Notes: generated by a model from the sequence alone, not told the origin. A stretch of DNA of 64,000 nucleotides from Corythucha ciliata (GCA_038030265.1 CM075938.1:16407009-16471008), one strand, 5' to 3'; counted from the stretch's first letter, positions 48,601 through 61,900 are shown. Made by a program: numbers and translations.

Positions 48601-50384
48601 ATCACACACACGAGAGACACAGATAGTTTTTTTTTTTTTTTTTTTTCATGGTGAAAAACACCTGAGTTTTTATAGAGTTGATTTAGGGCCTCCCACCTGG
48701 CCCCACATCTACAAATCATCTTCCGACACGCTTTCTATTTGAATGAAACAGAAAAAAAAAAATGACGACCTCATTGAGCCCCCCACAACAGGGTCCTTCC
48801 TGAAAGTTTGCAAACAAGGTATAATTTTCATAATACCCCCGAGGGGGTAATAAAAGTCAAGAATACAAGAGGTGCCTCCCCCCACCCTTCCCACAGTCAT
48901 CAACAATGACCCAAAGTTCCTTGTGTTTTTCCGCTTAAAAACCAGGGAGGAGGAAAATTGGGTTATTTGTATTCGCATTATACTTTCAAATGTACAAATT
49001 AATTGCGTAGAGCGTAAAATGTAGCCTGAGCATGAGACGTGACGCTTGAGATAGTGAAAAAAAAAAAAAAAAATGCATGTTAATCGATTCACCCCTTCAC
49101 CATGCTATCGCTTCCTTACAACGGGGGTGCGCTTGTACATTAATAACTAGAAAGATTTTAAAATCAGATAAGACAAAAAATACAGAAAAAAAAAACAAAC
49201 TCAAGAGCCGCGGCCAACAATGGAACTTTTTCAGACAGACCGGAAGACATGCGTTACCCCTCCAAAAGTACCGGAACGAGCTTTGTATAGTCCAAGTGAT
49301 ATGCACAGGTGGAGCGGGGGGATTTCACTAATTTATGGCTGTTTCTCGCTCCTCTATTAATAACGTTTTGTCTTTTATAACCATCGCGTGTTTATCTGAA
49401 GGTTATTTAACCACTCGACCTGGCGTGGATGTTATAATTTGTTTTTCATAACACCTCATTATATGTTTTCATTTTCATATCAATGATCTTGAAAGATTTT
49501 TGTTCCCCTCTCCACATTTTTTTTATTTATTCTGTGAGCTTTCATCGCTTGGGGGGGGGGGGATTCTTTTTTAAACAACTTAACCGGCGCTAATTTTTAC
49601 AACGCAAATACCTCTGTATCAAATTAGTCCTTGAAACTAAAAAAAAAAAAAAAAATCATTTAGAGTGTTTTAACTACGTGTATTACACTGTCATCTTCTT
49701 CTTCCTTTTTAGCCTTTCCAAAGGAGGGGCGAATCTTGCTCCAAAAGAAAAAAAAAAAATCTACTTGAACACTAAATCAGTGGTTCCATTAACTCGACCC
49801 CATTAAAACTTCCCAAGGGGGACTCCAGCGATGACTTGTATCTTTCAAGAAATAAAACAACCTACGTTTCATGCTTTTTTCCTGTCTGTATCTCTTTTTT
49901 CTTTTTTTTTTTATATTTTGTATAATGTCCTATAATTTCTGAGTTATTTATAGAAGAATTACCTATTTAAAATACGAGTGTACCAACGCCTATGAGATCC
50001 CTCCTCGCGGTATAAAGAATACCCGATGGTGCAATTTCAAAATTACACCCCTGGAAACACAGACGGTTTTTTTTGGTTTTTTTGTTTTTTCACGCCTATT
50101 CTTTGCGTCTCCTGAAACACCCCAAGTCCCCACAGAAGAACCGCTTGGTTGCAAACCTGCTCAAAAGCTCGAGATCGAAAAACATGGTCAAAAATTGTAA
50201 AAATTGGCCTTTTGGCCCATGGGCTAGTTCAGTGAAAGTAACAAAAGTAAGAATTGGACACATCTGTGTATCTTGAGGTTTCACGACCAGCATTCAAAAC
50301 GAATTTTTGATCAGGCGAGAGGCGAGTCGTTTAAGAGATTTTTCCCTTCATATACCAGCGTTGTAACAACGCCTCAAGAATCAC
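45626..50384. other. Intergenic, no supported gene
   Basis: 45650-46330 is less AT-rich and includes a perfect 16-bp palindrome (45720-45735), but the open frames there show no known domain. The remainder is AT-rich with long T-, A- and G-runs (12 G at 49551-49562). Confidence 0.45.
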
Positions 50385-50775
50385 AAAAAACCTCCAACCA
50401 CAGCAAAGTTTCACGCCACAGCAAAGCACCAAATAAACAGCAAAGCTCACAATTACAGCGAAGCTCGTGACCACGACAGAGCTCAAAACCACATGAAAGC
50501 TCCAAACAATCGACAAAACTCCAAACTACATCAAAGTATCAACCACAAAAGCTGTAACCACAATAGAGCTCCAACCACAGTAAATATCCTACAGCAAAGA
50601 TTCACGCCACAGCAAAACTCCAACTCACAGCGAAGCTCCGCAACCACATCAAAGCTCCAAACCATGGCAAAGCTCCAAACCACAGCAAAGCCCCAACCAC
50701 AGCAAAGTCCCAATCACAGCAAAGCACCTAACCACAGCAAGGCACCAATAAGCCCAGTAAAACTCGTAACCACGG
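50385..50775 (-). repeat. GTGGTTGGAGCC-family array (reverse orientation)
   Basis: CCACAGCAAAGCTCCAAACC-type units of about 18-22 bp, the reverse complement of the arrays at 14101-14346 and 15531-16154. Confidence 0.75.
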
Positions 50776-51340
50776 CAAGAAGGCAGAGCCCGGGAGTTAC
50801 GGATCCCAAGGCCGGATCTTTTTTTTGCCGCCCTGGGGCTAATTGCCGCCCCATGCTGCTTCCCTCCCCCCGCCATAAACCACCAAGACTTGTGCAGCCC
50901 AGCAAGTAACGAGATAATGGATCGTACAAGTTGGAGAGAAACTACGCATTTCTTCAACCAGGCGGAATAACCTCAAGTTGACTGTTGTTGGGAACCCCAG
51001 ATTGACGTTAGGCGTTAAGACCCTCCGTACAATCGTGAAAATTGCACCTGCACTACGAACTCGGGCCCCGACCCCATCTCTAGACACCCAAATTGGCAAA
51101 ATCGAGTGAGCCATGTTGATATTTGAACATATGGCAGCAGCCGCAACACCCTCAGTCCCCGTTTTGTCCTCACGGCTCTCATCAGTCCTGGTGAACCGGG
51201 TCCTCTTTGACTCGGTTTTGGGGCAAGCCAGCGTGCCTGGGTCTGAAACCTGAATGGGTAGACCCCCCCCCCGGGCCTCCGAAAAGCTTAAAATGCAAAA
51301 ATGAGGATTTTTAGGTTTCATTAGCTCACGGATGTAGGAT
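50776..51340. other. GC-richer stretch, unresolved
   Basis: A 160-codon minus frame (50839-51321) is open but unrecognised. GCCGCCCTGGGGCTAATTGC near 50828 resembles GCCGCCCAGGGCTATAGC near 52551, so part is probably a dispersed repeat. Confidence 0.3.
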
Positions 51341-51870
51341 CGAGAAAATGAGATTTAGAGGACACGAAATTGCGAAATTTTATGTTTCTGGTCTTTTATT
51401 TTCGCGAAATTGTAAGTTTACGAACTATGTTTTCTGGTCCTCTCGGACAAGCCGGCCGCGACTATAACCCTGACGAATTCCCTTGTATAATTGGTAAAGC
51501 TAAGTATGTGTGAGAGTGCAAGTTCGGGTCCCAATTTCAGTGAAATTACAAGTTTCCTGGTTGAATATTCGGGAAATGCAAGTTTCAGGTCTTTACTTAC
51601 GCAAAATTGCGATATTATTACCTTTATTTTCGATAAATTTGAGTTTCAGGGCTAAGTATTCACGAAATTGCTTGTTTTGGGTCTTATTTTCGCGAAATTA
51701 CAAGTTTCTGGGCTTCTTTTTAGCGGTTGTGGAACCCTGTCTATAGCCGCTCATGACAGCGCCCAAAGTCTGACGTTAGCCGGAAAATTGCAACATTGGG
51801 AGTTAAATATCCGGGATTGAAAGCTTCCTGATGGGTGAATATTCAATTTGAAGTGTTGGCTATTTTTTCC
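51341..51870 (+). repeat. Degenerate array, GCGAAATTGCAAGTTTC type
   Basis: Units of about 31-36 bp with CGCGAAATTRCAAGTTTCTGG and TATTTTC spacers. Likely an offshoot of the GCGAAATT family. Confidence 0.6.
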
Positions 51871-53100
51871 TAACCCACAATACACCATGGGCTGAAGTGT
51901 GCAATTTTCAGTGGTCCATTTTCATTAGCCCCTGACAAAAACGTCCCCATTAGGGATCGTCGGCGCCTCCGAAAATGGCATGTTGTGCCTTGTCGTTGGT
52001 TTTGGGAGATTTTTCTTGACTCAGAGTAGCCTATCATGGTCCATGTGCGCAGTTCTTTTCTGTGATCAAGCTTACAGGCAAGTATACGCCTGCAAATTGA
52101 AAAAAAAAAAAGGTAATTTCCAGTTCCCTTCCCACAGTCCTTAGGCGGCAAAAATTGAGATTGCCCGCTAAATTGCTGTTTTTTGGGCAATTACGCGCCT
52201 ATAAGTTCTAAAAAACGCTAATATTCTTGGCTAAAATTGCTTTAGAAACGCTCATTCGTGCCTAAAATTTGCATAAGCTCTAATTCCAAATATTCCCATA
52301 TCCTCGAATTTGGTTATTTGGACGAGCAAAGGATGATGAGAGACCTCGTAGAGATTTCCGCCCCTGGCCCCGATAGGTGCAGGTCCACCACTGATCCCGC
52401 TTGCTTATTGTTTAGTACGGACACTAAGTGGACGCAGCTCGTTCGGGGGGTGTCTGTCTCTTCACTGTCATCTCCTTCTGGTTCAATTTGTCTTATCCTC
52501 CTCCCCACCGCCTTTTACAATGTCTCAAATTTTACCACCCCTCAAAATTTGCCGCCCAGGGCTATAGCTTTGGCAGTCCCCCCCCCCCTGCCATTATCCG
52601 AACCTGACGGACCCACTTCCCCGTCCCTGTCGACTGACCTGCCGGTTGGACATAGATTTGGCTTCTCTGTCTAATTCGCGTGTTTCATTCCGATTTTTAT
52701 TCCATCCGACCAGGAGAATAGAAAGGCTTTTAGGAAAAGCGTGTGCTGTAGGTGTTTTTGGCGAAAATGCACGGCTAACATTGAGTAAAAGTGCTATTGC
52801 ATGGCTAAACGTGGAAAAAAACACTCATTCGCGACCAAAATTAAGAAAAAATTATTATTTGCTGCTAAAATTAGGAGAATGTGATTTGAGGTTTCCGGAG
52901 GCAACTTCAAGGGCTGAAATTCATAAACAAATTGCTATTCTGGAAGCCAATTCTCTGCTGAAATTCAGAAAAGTAATGATTCGCCGCCTCTGGAGGCAAC
53001 TTTGTGGTTATAGAACAGAGAAGGGACGCTAATGTGCAGCTGTTCTTGCTGGGGCAAGTCCACGGCTAAAATTGAGAAAACGCCCATCCGCGGTTTGTGG
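51871..53100. repeat. Very degenerate repeat-like region, GGCTAAAATTGAGAAAA type
   Basis: Scattered units such as GGCTAAAATTGAGAAAACGC and CATTCGCGACCAAAATTAAG. Interrupted by unique-looking text at 52310-52680 containing an inverted copy of the GGATCAGTGGTGGA motif (about 52382-52396). Confidence 0.4.
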
Positions 53101-53480
53101 GTGTCCGCGGGGTCAGATCACTAAATTACTCGATTTCCCGGGTTGGGCTCCTATAAATACCACCCAAAAAACTACAAATTTCGTGTATTCGTCTCGTCGA
53201 AAATCCGAATGTCCGGGTTTGGCGGTCCAAAAAGTCATTTTCAACGGTTTGACCGCATCAATCGTGGGAAGAGCCTCGAGACAGGCGCTTTTCGCAGGAC
53301 AGGTTGGGTTTTAAAAATAAATCATGTTCAGGGAAGTACGGTTTCTTAAAGGGAAAGATGTCATAGGAATGTAAATGTGCCTAAATCACTAAATTTTGCC
53401 AGCTTGGGCCCCGTAAAAAACAAATTTTTCGCCTCGGCTTTGAAGGTGAAAAATAGCTGGCGAGAGCTTCGGCCCCAACC
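53101..53480 (-). repeat. Degenerate 31-33-bp family (reverse orientation)
   Basis: A few units such as AAACTACAAATTTCGTGTAT and GGGTTTGGCGGTCC. Strongly diverged. Confidence 0.45.
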
Positions 53481-56400
53481 CTAACAATTTTTAGTGCGTC
53501 ACCTGGATGGAAAATTCTATAATTTCAAGGCCTCTTTTAACTCTGTTTGTTCCACACAAAAAACTGTTATTGTACGTCGAAATCATACAATTTAGCTGGT
53601 GCAGCTGATTGGTCAGCGATTTCCATCACTTCATTTCTGTTTAAACGTGCTGGCACTGGCGTGTGGTGGCCTGGTGGCCCTTGGATGAAATCGATTCTTC
53701 GCCTTGTGGCCTACTCTCGAACTGCTTTTTGAATGACATATAATTCAAAATGACACGTTTAACCCCATAAACACGAGACACTCATATCTTAAAATGCGAC
53801 CAACCCCCACCCTCCAAGGTGACGATAAGGCCCCCGTCTATTTCGTGATTCCGGTAAGTATACATTATATGCATATTGTTAATCCCTCGCCGCTCATCAT
53901 AAAAACCTTCACCACTAATCCCAGACAAAATGCCATAAAGACAGCGTTGTTCGAGTTTTTGGAACTGATTTCTCCGTATACATATAGGTATCGAAACCTC
54001 GTCCATTATTATTGCCTGATGATAAACGCGTGTTTTTTCCTGAACGAACGAACCCCTCCACTCCTCATACCACTCCTCCAGACCATCGTGTTGAATGAAC
54101 CCTAAACTCCCCCCTTTTTTTTGTTGGTTTTTTTCTCTTCGTCGTCTTCTTCTTCTTCTTCTTCCCACATTTTCTGCCTTCAAACAAGGCATCAATGAGC
54201 CTTGGATTCACCTTTATAACAGTCCATCAACTGAAATAATTTACGAACATTTAAATAAATAAAAAGCGGAGACCAGAGCATTTATGGTTCGGGCAATTGT
54301 CGAGATATACAGTGCAGCGTGATGGTAGATGGGGGCGGGGGATAAAAATATGCAAACAAGAACATATTAAATGCATTAAGAAGGCCAAGCTGGAGCCAAA
54401 TTCCGTGTTTTAAATGACACAATAAGGGAGGTGTTCCCGTGAAAATTATGAGTACTTCTTTTAGGGCAATGTCAAAAAATAAATTGTTTCCTTTCAGAAG
54501 GAAAAAGATTCCTTGTTAATTCGTACACCCTTGAACTTTTTTTTCTTGCTTTTTTACATTAAAAAAAACCTTTTCGCTTTCTGAGAAATGAACGAAAGTC
54601 TGCAGGCATCGTGCCTTTCGCCCTGAACATAATGTCTTCGGAGGAAACAGAAGTCAGCGTTTAAGCACGAATCGCGGTACGTGGTAAAATGCGTACCTTG
54701 TAACTTGCAAATCGGCACGCTTTCTGCGTACTTTAATGAAAAAAAAGTAACAATTATTAAATCTCTGTTTTTTCAACGCCTCCCCTCCCCCTCCCCAAGT
54801 TCCCCAAAAGGTTTTGTTCTTCATATTGAGGTGGAAAGACATTCAAATTACGATGCGCGTCATTTGCTCCCCCATACTTCCCCGCCGCCTGTTTAAAAGC
54901 ACAGGAGATATGAAGTGGGTCTGAAGGGAGCGGTTTTTTTTATTTTATTTTTTTTAGGGCGTGCCCACCTGCGAAATTCTGAACAAAAGGCCCCCCTTTG
55001 AGCACTGACAAAAGGAGGGGAGCCTATTTAGTAATGTACTATTATGGATCTAGTTCCAAACAATTTTTTTTCTTCTTCTTCTTCTTCTTCGTTTTTTGAT
55101 CCATCACCATTCCCCACCCTTTACCCCCTCCCAGCACATTCGGAAAGATGAACGGTAATGGCTCTCGTTGATGACTGAAAAGTCGTTCGTATGCTTATGG
55201 GAGTGAATTGCTGGAAGGACTGTTGGTGGAGGGAAGGGGAGGGTTTAATCCAATTTTGGTTCCCTTCTTGTCGTCGTCATATACTAATATTTAGAGATTG
55301 CCTGTTCGCATAAAGCACTCCAAGATGTTTCTAAAGAACATTGTGCGACTTTATGTTCTTTTTCGAAATAGCGTACGCGGTTCGCAGGATCAATCTAATC
55401 TGTCACCCCCTCACTCTCGCTCTTCATCCATTTTACTTGCGTACCCCATGATATCATTGGACTGCATCCAACTTTGACTTTGTCGTATACGACTGCTTAA
55501 TGGCATTTCGATCGTTGACTCTTAGACATTGTCTATTCCATTGTAAATCCGCGGCAGCCCCCTGGTGAACCCCTATAAATGCGCGGCATCATTGTAATAT
55601 TTCTATTTACAATAATATGAGAAGTAATTTAAGTGGCTTAGTTGGTGTACGGATGGCTGGGAGGGGGAGGAGTAGGTATGGTGATATATTAAGAGCCAGC
55701 TGCCTCCACTCAAGATCCACACATTTGATACACGCTGTTTGCTAGCCTTTCTAGCCTCCACGATAATAACGACAATTTGTCACTGAAACAGACTACACCT
55801 TCATAGCTTTTGTCGTCGGGGTGTACTGCTTCATTTTTTTTTTTTTTTTTTTTTTTTTAAAGCGATGATGCTATGAAGGAGAAGGGTGGGGATAACGTCA
55901 AAAATTGTTTTTTGGCTTTCGCGTTCAAAGAATTCGTGTATTTTTAAGCCGTCAAAAAAATATTTTACAAGTGCGAGACTTGAGAAGGCACCCCCTCCTC
56001 CACTCAACCCACCCACCCAACCATTTTCAACCCACACTTTTATAGCTCCGTACTACAAACTATCCTTGTAACGATTTCTCAACTCGGGTTTGAGCGTCTA
56101 TTCCTATTTTTCCTTGAGTTAATAATTTGATGTTGATGACCCCCCCCCCCCTCACAAACATTCAAGACAGGGGTGTAGTTTTTCTCTCATTTTTCTGGCC
56201 ACGTCCCTTTGCAAATCAAGGTTTCTCTGATAAGCAGCGTAAATCTTGACAGTATAATTGAAAAATGAACTGTCGTCTTGTCTACAGTGAGGAGTCTCGG
56301 CGATGGTTATAGGGTGACGGGGGAGGGTGTCTCTTACGCCCTTGCTGTTACGGACGATCTTGGATTTTTTTTTTAAAGGGGTTAGGGTGGCGCGTAGGCC

Positions 56401-56795
56401 TTTATCTTGTGAATATTTGTGTAACATTAATGCCCTCATTTACAATGATTTAAGAGCAATTACGATTCTATTTTGTAACGTCTGACTTCAATTTGGAGGA
56501 GAGCATACAGTAGGATGTCTCTTGCAGGTATCACGTTTCACGGAGTCGTGTACTTCCCCCTCTTCGCCAAATAATTTCCCTAGAAATTCTTCCGATACAA
56601 CTTTTAAGATGTGAGGAGAAGCAGAGCAGTACTGCGGACCTCTGGGCAACCATGAAAAATTCTATTCCCTGCGCCCAACGCGTGTGTGATGGTGTCACAG
56701 TAGCTCCCGTATACGAGGCAGAGTTTCCGTGACTCCAAATGTCTGTATAAATATACTAGATGGGTGCCTGGTTCGACGCTTTTCTGACTGCACTT
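53481..56795. other. Intergenic, no supported gene
   Basis: CTT repeats at 54141-54164 and 55071-55091, 25 T at 55834-55858, 12 C at 56140-56151. Low-complexity frames only. Confidence 0.45.
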
Positions 56796-56799
56796 GTTA

Positions 56800-56965
56800 A
56801 GTTTCTGGTAAAATTTCGCCCATTCTGAGGTAAGGGCTGCGAACTGGAGCCACTTTATAACCGTATTCTCGGTGTCGAAGGCATTGGTGGTTTTCAGGCA
56901 CACAAATACCAATTTTATATAGACCCTATATAGTGCTCATGCAGTTACCCGCTGAGCTAACCGTT
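56800..56965 (-). repeat. Probable tRNA-derived SINE-like element
   Basis: On minus, TAGCTCAGCGGG (56948-56959) is a perfect A box. CCTTCGACACC (56871-56881) differs from the B-box consensus in its first two bases only. Downstream lies a block GGCTCCAGTTCGCAGC, then CCTTACCTCAGAATGGGCGAA (ending 56814). That block recurs at 58175-58212 in the same orientation with few differences, as expected for a dispersed SINE tail. Confidence 0.45.
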
Positions 56966-57429
56966 TTAGTGCCCAAAAATTAGACATTTTGAGAGCGTAT
57001 GTGTCAGTGGCGGATCCAAGGGAGGGGCCATGGCTCCTCCCTTGAAGTCGCGAGGTCACTTTCGCCTAAATATATTCAAAAGCACCTCCCAAAATCACAT
57101 TCACAAGTCACATCCTCAAATGTTAGGGTGAAAGGTTCTGGTCTGATGCAGACGTGATTTATAAGTCCCCTTCCCCCCGAAGCGTTCTAAAAGAAAAATG
57201 CTGTCCCTTAAACGGTCCAGAAATGAATATTTCACGTCATGATCGTCGGTATCAGCCGATTCTATTGACTCCAGGGTCACTAGTACGAGCGGACGGTGAC
57301 AAAACGAAAATGTTGTCTCAATTTTCGGTTTCCCTGTGTAGAGAAACCCCAAAATAGAAAGATTCAGCCGCCAATCAGAATTGCTATTATAGGAGGGACT
57401 TGGAAAATAGTGTGTTTCGCATAGAAATG
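56966..57429. other. Spacer with a repeat-end motif and GGAGGGGCCATGGCTCCTCC inverted motif
   Basis: CAGTGGCGGATCCAAGGGAG at 57005, followed by near-palindromic AGGGAGGGGCCATGGCTCCT. No gene recognised; short frames only. Confidence 0.4.
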
Positions 57430-58095
57430 GCTTGACAGCCTTTGACTGCTTTAGAATAGCTAAACATTGTCTATTCCCACCCTAAAAACAGCTAAACTGA
57501 CTGCAATCGCTCCCCAAAGTGGTTAAACTGACGATTAGCGCCTAGCAAATTACTGAGCTGGCTATATTCGCGCCCTAAAAATTGCCAAACCGGAAATTCC
57601 CGCTCTAAAAAATAGCCAAACGGACTTGAAGCGCCATAAAAATGGCTAAGCTGACGCTGAAAATGGCTAAATCAACCATTTGCGCGCCAAAAATGGTCAA
57701 TACTGATCATTCGCGTCTCTGGCTTGACGGACCGTATTCGCGTCTCAAAATTGGCTAAACTGACTGACTGACTATTCGCACCCAGAAAATGCCTGAACAG
57801 GCAGCCCTGAAAAGTGCAAAATCGACTATTCGCGAGAAACGAATATAGCCGAACTGACCATTCTTTGCTTTTGCCCTGACGTGACTATTTTCATGGCCTG
57901 AAAAATGTCAAAAATGACGATTCGCGCCTTTTGAAATGGTTAAACTGACTGGCGATTCACGCTCTAAAAATGACGAAACTGACTTTACGAGCCCCGAATT
58001 TGCGCCCTAAAACGCCTGAACAGGTGATTCCAGCCCCAAATACGGGCAAAACTGACCATTCGTGCGTGGAAAACAGCTAAACATTCAATGCCTGC

Positions 58096-58136
<41 letters not shown>

Positions 58137-58145
58137 GACGATTCT
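57430..58145 (-). repeat. GCCATTTTTAGGGCGC-family array (reverse orientation), with a 34-A run
   Basis: Units such as CGCCCTAAAAATGGCTAAAC then TGACTATTCGCG, the reverse complement of the family at 44930-45625. A run of 34 A (58101-58134) interrupts the last units. Confidence 0.75.
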
Positions 58146-58174
58146 TGTCTTGAAAATATCGCACTGGCAAAAGT

Positions 58175-58212
58175 TCGCCCTTTCTGAGGTTAGAGCTGCG
58201 AACTGGAGCCAA
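58175..58212 (-). repeat. Second copy of the SINE-like tail block
   Basis: TTCGCCCTTTCTGAGGTTAG followed by AGCTGCGAACTGGAGCCA corresponds to 56814-56851 with about four differences. No A or B box accompanies this copy. Confidence 0.6.
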
Positions 58213-58384
58213 GGCGGCGAAATTTCGCTTTTTTCTCAAATTGTTGAGGGGGAGGCATGACCCTTGTTCCCTTCTCCCCTCTGAGACCTGCATCTCACGG
58301 GCAATACTAAATGAAAGTGAATCGCATCCATGGGGCAGGAGGATTGTAGCGGAGGTTCGAGTCGAACGCTGGAACGAAACTCTA

Positions 58385-58960
58385 TAAATTTTACCATCGA
58401 AGAAGGCGGAAAACCTGCGAAATTGGGTTTTTGAAAGAGCCGAACCCGCGAAATTGGTTTTTTCGACAGAGTCAAACCCGCGAAGTCAATTATCAAATGA
58501 CCTAAATCCACTAATTGGACTTTTAAATAGGCAAGCCCGCGAAATTTGGTAGGAGTCAAACATGCCCACGTATATTTTGGTGGAGCGAAACCAAGAACGA
58601 TGGTTCTAGTGACGGTAGAGAACCTGCAAAATTGGTTTTTGACAAAGCTGGATACACGAAATTGATTTTGGAAACAACGATACCAGCGAAATTTCTTTTT
58701 TGAAAGAGCCAGCAGCGTGAAAATCAGTGTTTTAAAAAAGACAGAAGCACGAAACTTGATTTTTGAAGGAGCCAAATGCGCTAAATAAGTTTTTTGAAGG
58801 AGCCAGAATCGCGAAATTTTGTTTTTGAAAAAAATTGGTCTTTTAAAGGAGTCATATCGGCTAAATTGGCTTTTGAAAGAGTTGAATCCACGAAATTAAG
58901 TTTTTTTAAAGAGAGGCGAACCCGCAACATTGATTGTTTGAGAACGAGAAAAGCAGCAGC
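58385..58960 (+). repeat. Degenerate array, 31-33-bp family
   Basis: GAGCCGAACCCGCGAAATTG then GTTTTTTCGA-type units, about 17 copies. The 179-codon minus frame across it is repeat translation. Confidence 0.75.
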
Positions 58961-61900
58961 CTTGGAGCTTATACAAGAGACCAAAGTGCACACCAGGGCG
59001 TCCCAAAATCGCCGTTTTTAGTTCAACTCTTGGCGCAAGTTCATGTTTCGGTCATTAAGCAAGGAGAATGTGAAGCTGGATGCAGTGGCATGATCCGTGG
59101 ATTTTATTCTCTGAAACTGGATTTCTGGGAAAATGAAACCGGCAACTACACTACTACTGAAAAACGTAACCAAAAAGAACGTGATATCAACAGCAAAACC
59201 CTATTCAGCCACGGATTTTCGTCTGCGAATGTTGTATGGATCTGTCCCGACAAACTGAAAATAATGATTTGGCTGCAAAAATCTTCATTTAGCCGCAAAA
59301 ACTTATTTTTATAGGCCTTAAATCTAACAATTTATAGCCCCAAAGAGTGACTGTCAACCGCATAACTGGTAACTGGTCCGACTTGGTCTACTCAACCACA
59401 GGGGAAGGCCATTTTTTCCACTGCAGGCTCTTTTCGAAACTGTTATAGTCTTGCATCAGGTTCTGAGTTTTGCGGCCATGGAACTCGCTGCCTCCTGATA
59501 TGGCTTCGACCATTCGTATGTGATGCAAAGTCCGATTCGAATGCGAACACCGGGTGGTGGGGGGGGGGCTAAGAAACGTTTACTTGGCCTCTCCGGGTCA
59601 AAAATCCAAAATTTAAAATGCAATGCGAACAGCGTATAATATAGGAGTTTTTCGATTACGGGAAATGCGAAAATCGAAATGAATTTTGATGAAATCAGAC
59701 TGGAATCGATGAAGGGGTTCTTCCTCGTCCTTATTAATCATCCCTCCCCCCCTCACCACGCCAATTCTCTACGAGATTCTTACGAAGCGTAAAGGGACGC
59801 AGCTACCACTCCTCAACTAATCCAGCTGTAAAATGTGATGAAATACAAAAAGCATGGCATTTATTGGATGGCAAATAAAAAAAAGCGCTTTCTCTCTCTC
59901 ACTCTCTCTCCCCCCCCCCTTCCCTATAGACATAAAAAACATTTAGAGCGTATCATTGCAAAACTCCCCGGTGGCAGGATTGCAAGCCATTACACCCAAA
60001 TCAGAACTACAACAAACCATCCTAAAAATAGGTCTTTTTATAATAAATCCATATACCCTGAACGGGAGCGTTGTACGTTGCAGCCCTTTTTTTTTTTTTT
60101 TTTACTGAACCCCTACAATACGAGATGGTGGGTGGGGGCGAATAATAAATGGGAAATCTCATTAAATTTATCAACCAATCATAATTACACTGTTTAGAAT
60201 CATTTTTAATCCCCTCTTGTGGACGAAGAAGAAGGGAAACGATTTTTAAAAAATCGCATTCAATGCTTTAAAGAGCCCCAGCGAATGTTTTACACGTATC
60301 GGCAATTATTCCTTACTCAGCTTCCTCGCCATTAAAACTCCAACCCCCAGGTTTGGTCATGGCGAAAAAAAAAACGTTAAAACTAATCGCTCCAATTATA
60401 AATTTTTATATTTACTTAAAAAGCAATCGAAAGCTGATTTGCGTCATTCGTCGTATTTTTTTTGTTTCTCAAAATTAATAGCGCGAGATTAGCGCTTCGA
60501 TGAATCCCCCCTTGACCCCCTTCTTATTCATCCAAAAAACTCCAAACTCACGGTGGGGACGGTTTATAGGAGGGAGAACGACAGGAGAAAAAGTGGTTAT
60601 AATTTAGCGAGTTGGCTCTCACATTTTATTATTAACTGACAATATAAATAGCCCTCTTTTATTAAAGTGAAAAGGGTGGTATAATACTCTCTGTGAGAGC
60701 CTCTTTGTTTAAATTTTGCGAAAAAACGTGAAATTATATCGGTATAGCACTCACTTTACGCCCTCTCAAAACTGGCAGATTAGTTCTCCCCTTCCCCCTG
60801 TCGCAGCCGTATCATCAAAATCATCTACGGCTCTTTTCTGACGCTCGATTTACGCTGTATTAAACCGTCATTGAGATTAATGGGAGGAATTATTTGTAGG
60901 ATGTTGAAAGAGATGAAGAATTTTTATTCTAACGTGTACATTTTTATAATGTCAAAAGAAGCGTGACTCGTTTAATTTTAAAAGTCATGTTTCTTGTTTT
61001 CTTATTAGAACTTGATGCAATTAATAATGGGACAAAATATTTCTAGCGATGCACAACCTTCGCCCTTTTTTACCTGCAAAGGAATTACTTGGAAGTGTGA
61101 GTGCTTTCAATTTTTTATTTTGTACAGCGGCACGCGTGTTGTTTGGATGATTGAACGACACGCTGTGTTTTGTCTCGCGCAAGAACGGGCGTGGTATTCG
61201 CGTCTTCGCTTATTTTTCACTTGACTTGTAAATCCCAGAAGGTGTACGGCAGAGGCGCACTTTAAACCTTTCAATATTGTTAAGTCTCTCTATACCTATT
61301 TAAGACTCAAAAGCAAAGCGATAACGAAAGGCTGACCCCTCCCTCCCCCTTCGCCAACCAACTCGCTACACGATACACTCGATGAATTCAAGAAGGTTGT
61401 CTTCCCCTCCCCCTACACACCTTATTCTTGCTCAGACCACGACCACCCTCCAGCATCACCTACGGATTTCTCGAACTTTGAAGTTGGAGCGTGAATTAGA
61501 TCTCAGGTGTGGTGGAACATACAGCAAAGGATTGAAGAGACGGTCAAGCGAGTGGCGGGGGGGGGGGCAGGGCAAGATTTCCCTCCGCACAGGCCCGCTC
61601 TATTCTTCTTTCTTCATCATCGTCCACCTACTTGAGAGCCTTCGGCGTTGGGAAGACTTCGTAGCCCGCCTTGATATTTATAGGCGTATGGGAATAATAA
61701 AATTGTGTTTTTTTTTTTCCTTTTTGTTCTCATCTCTTCTTCTTTTTTTCTCTGTTTTATTTTGCCCTCCCCTGGTCCCCCCAAAATGGCCGTATGGGGA
61801 CTGGTCTTTTAGATTTACAAGCATTCTCCGCCATACTCTTGCATACTATAACTCCACCTGTAGGCCATTTATAAAACGCTGTTTCTTATATTTTACCCTT

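Noticed and set aside
56604..56912. Minus 102-codon frame resembling a LINE reverse transcriptase (NAFDTENT, GCPE)
   Set aside because: Spacing between the motif-like pieces is wrong, catalytic motifs are incomplete, and the segment coincides with a tRNA-derived SINE-like unit whose B box encodes the apparent motif.
58236..58775. Minus 179-codon frame
   Set aside because: Translation of the 31-33-bp array; periodic KPNFAG-like text, not a protein family.
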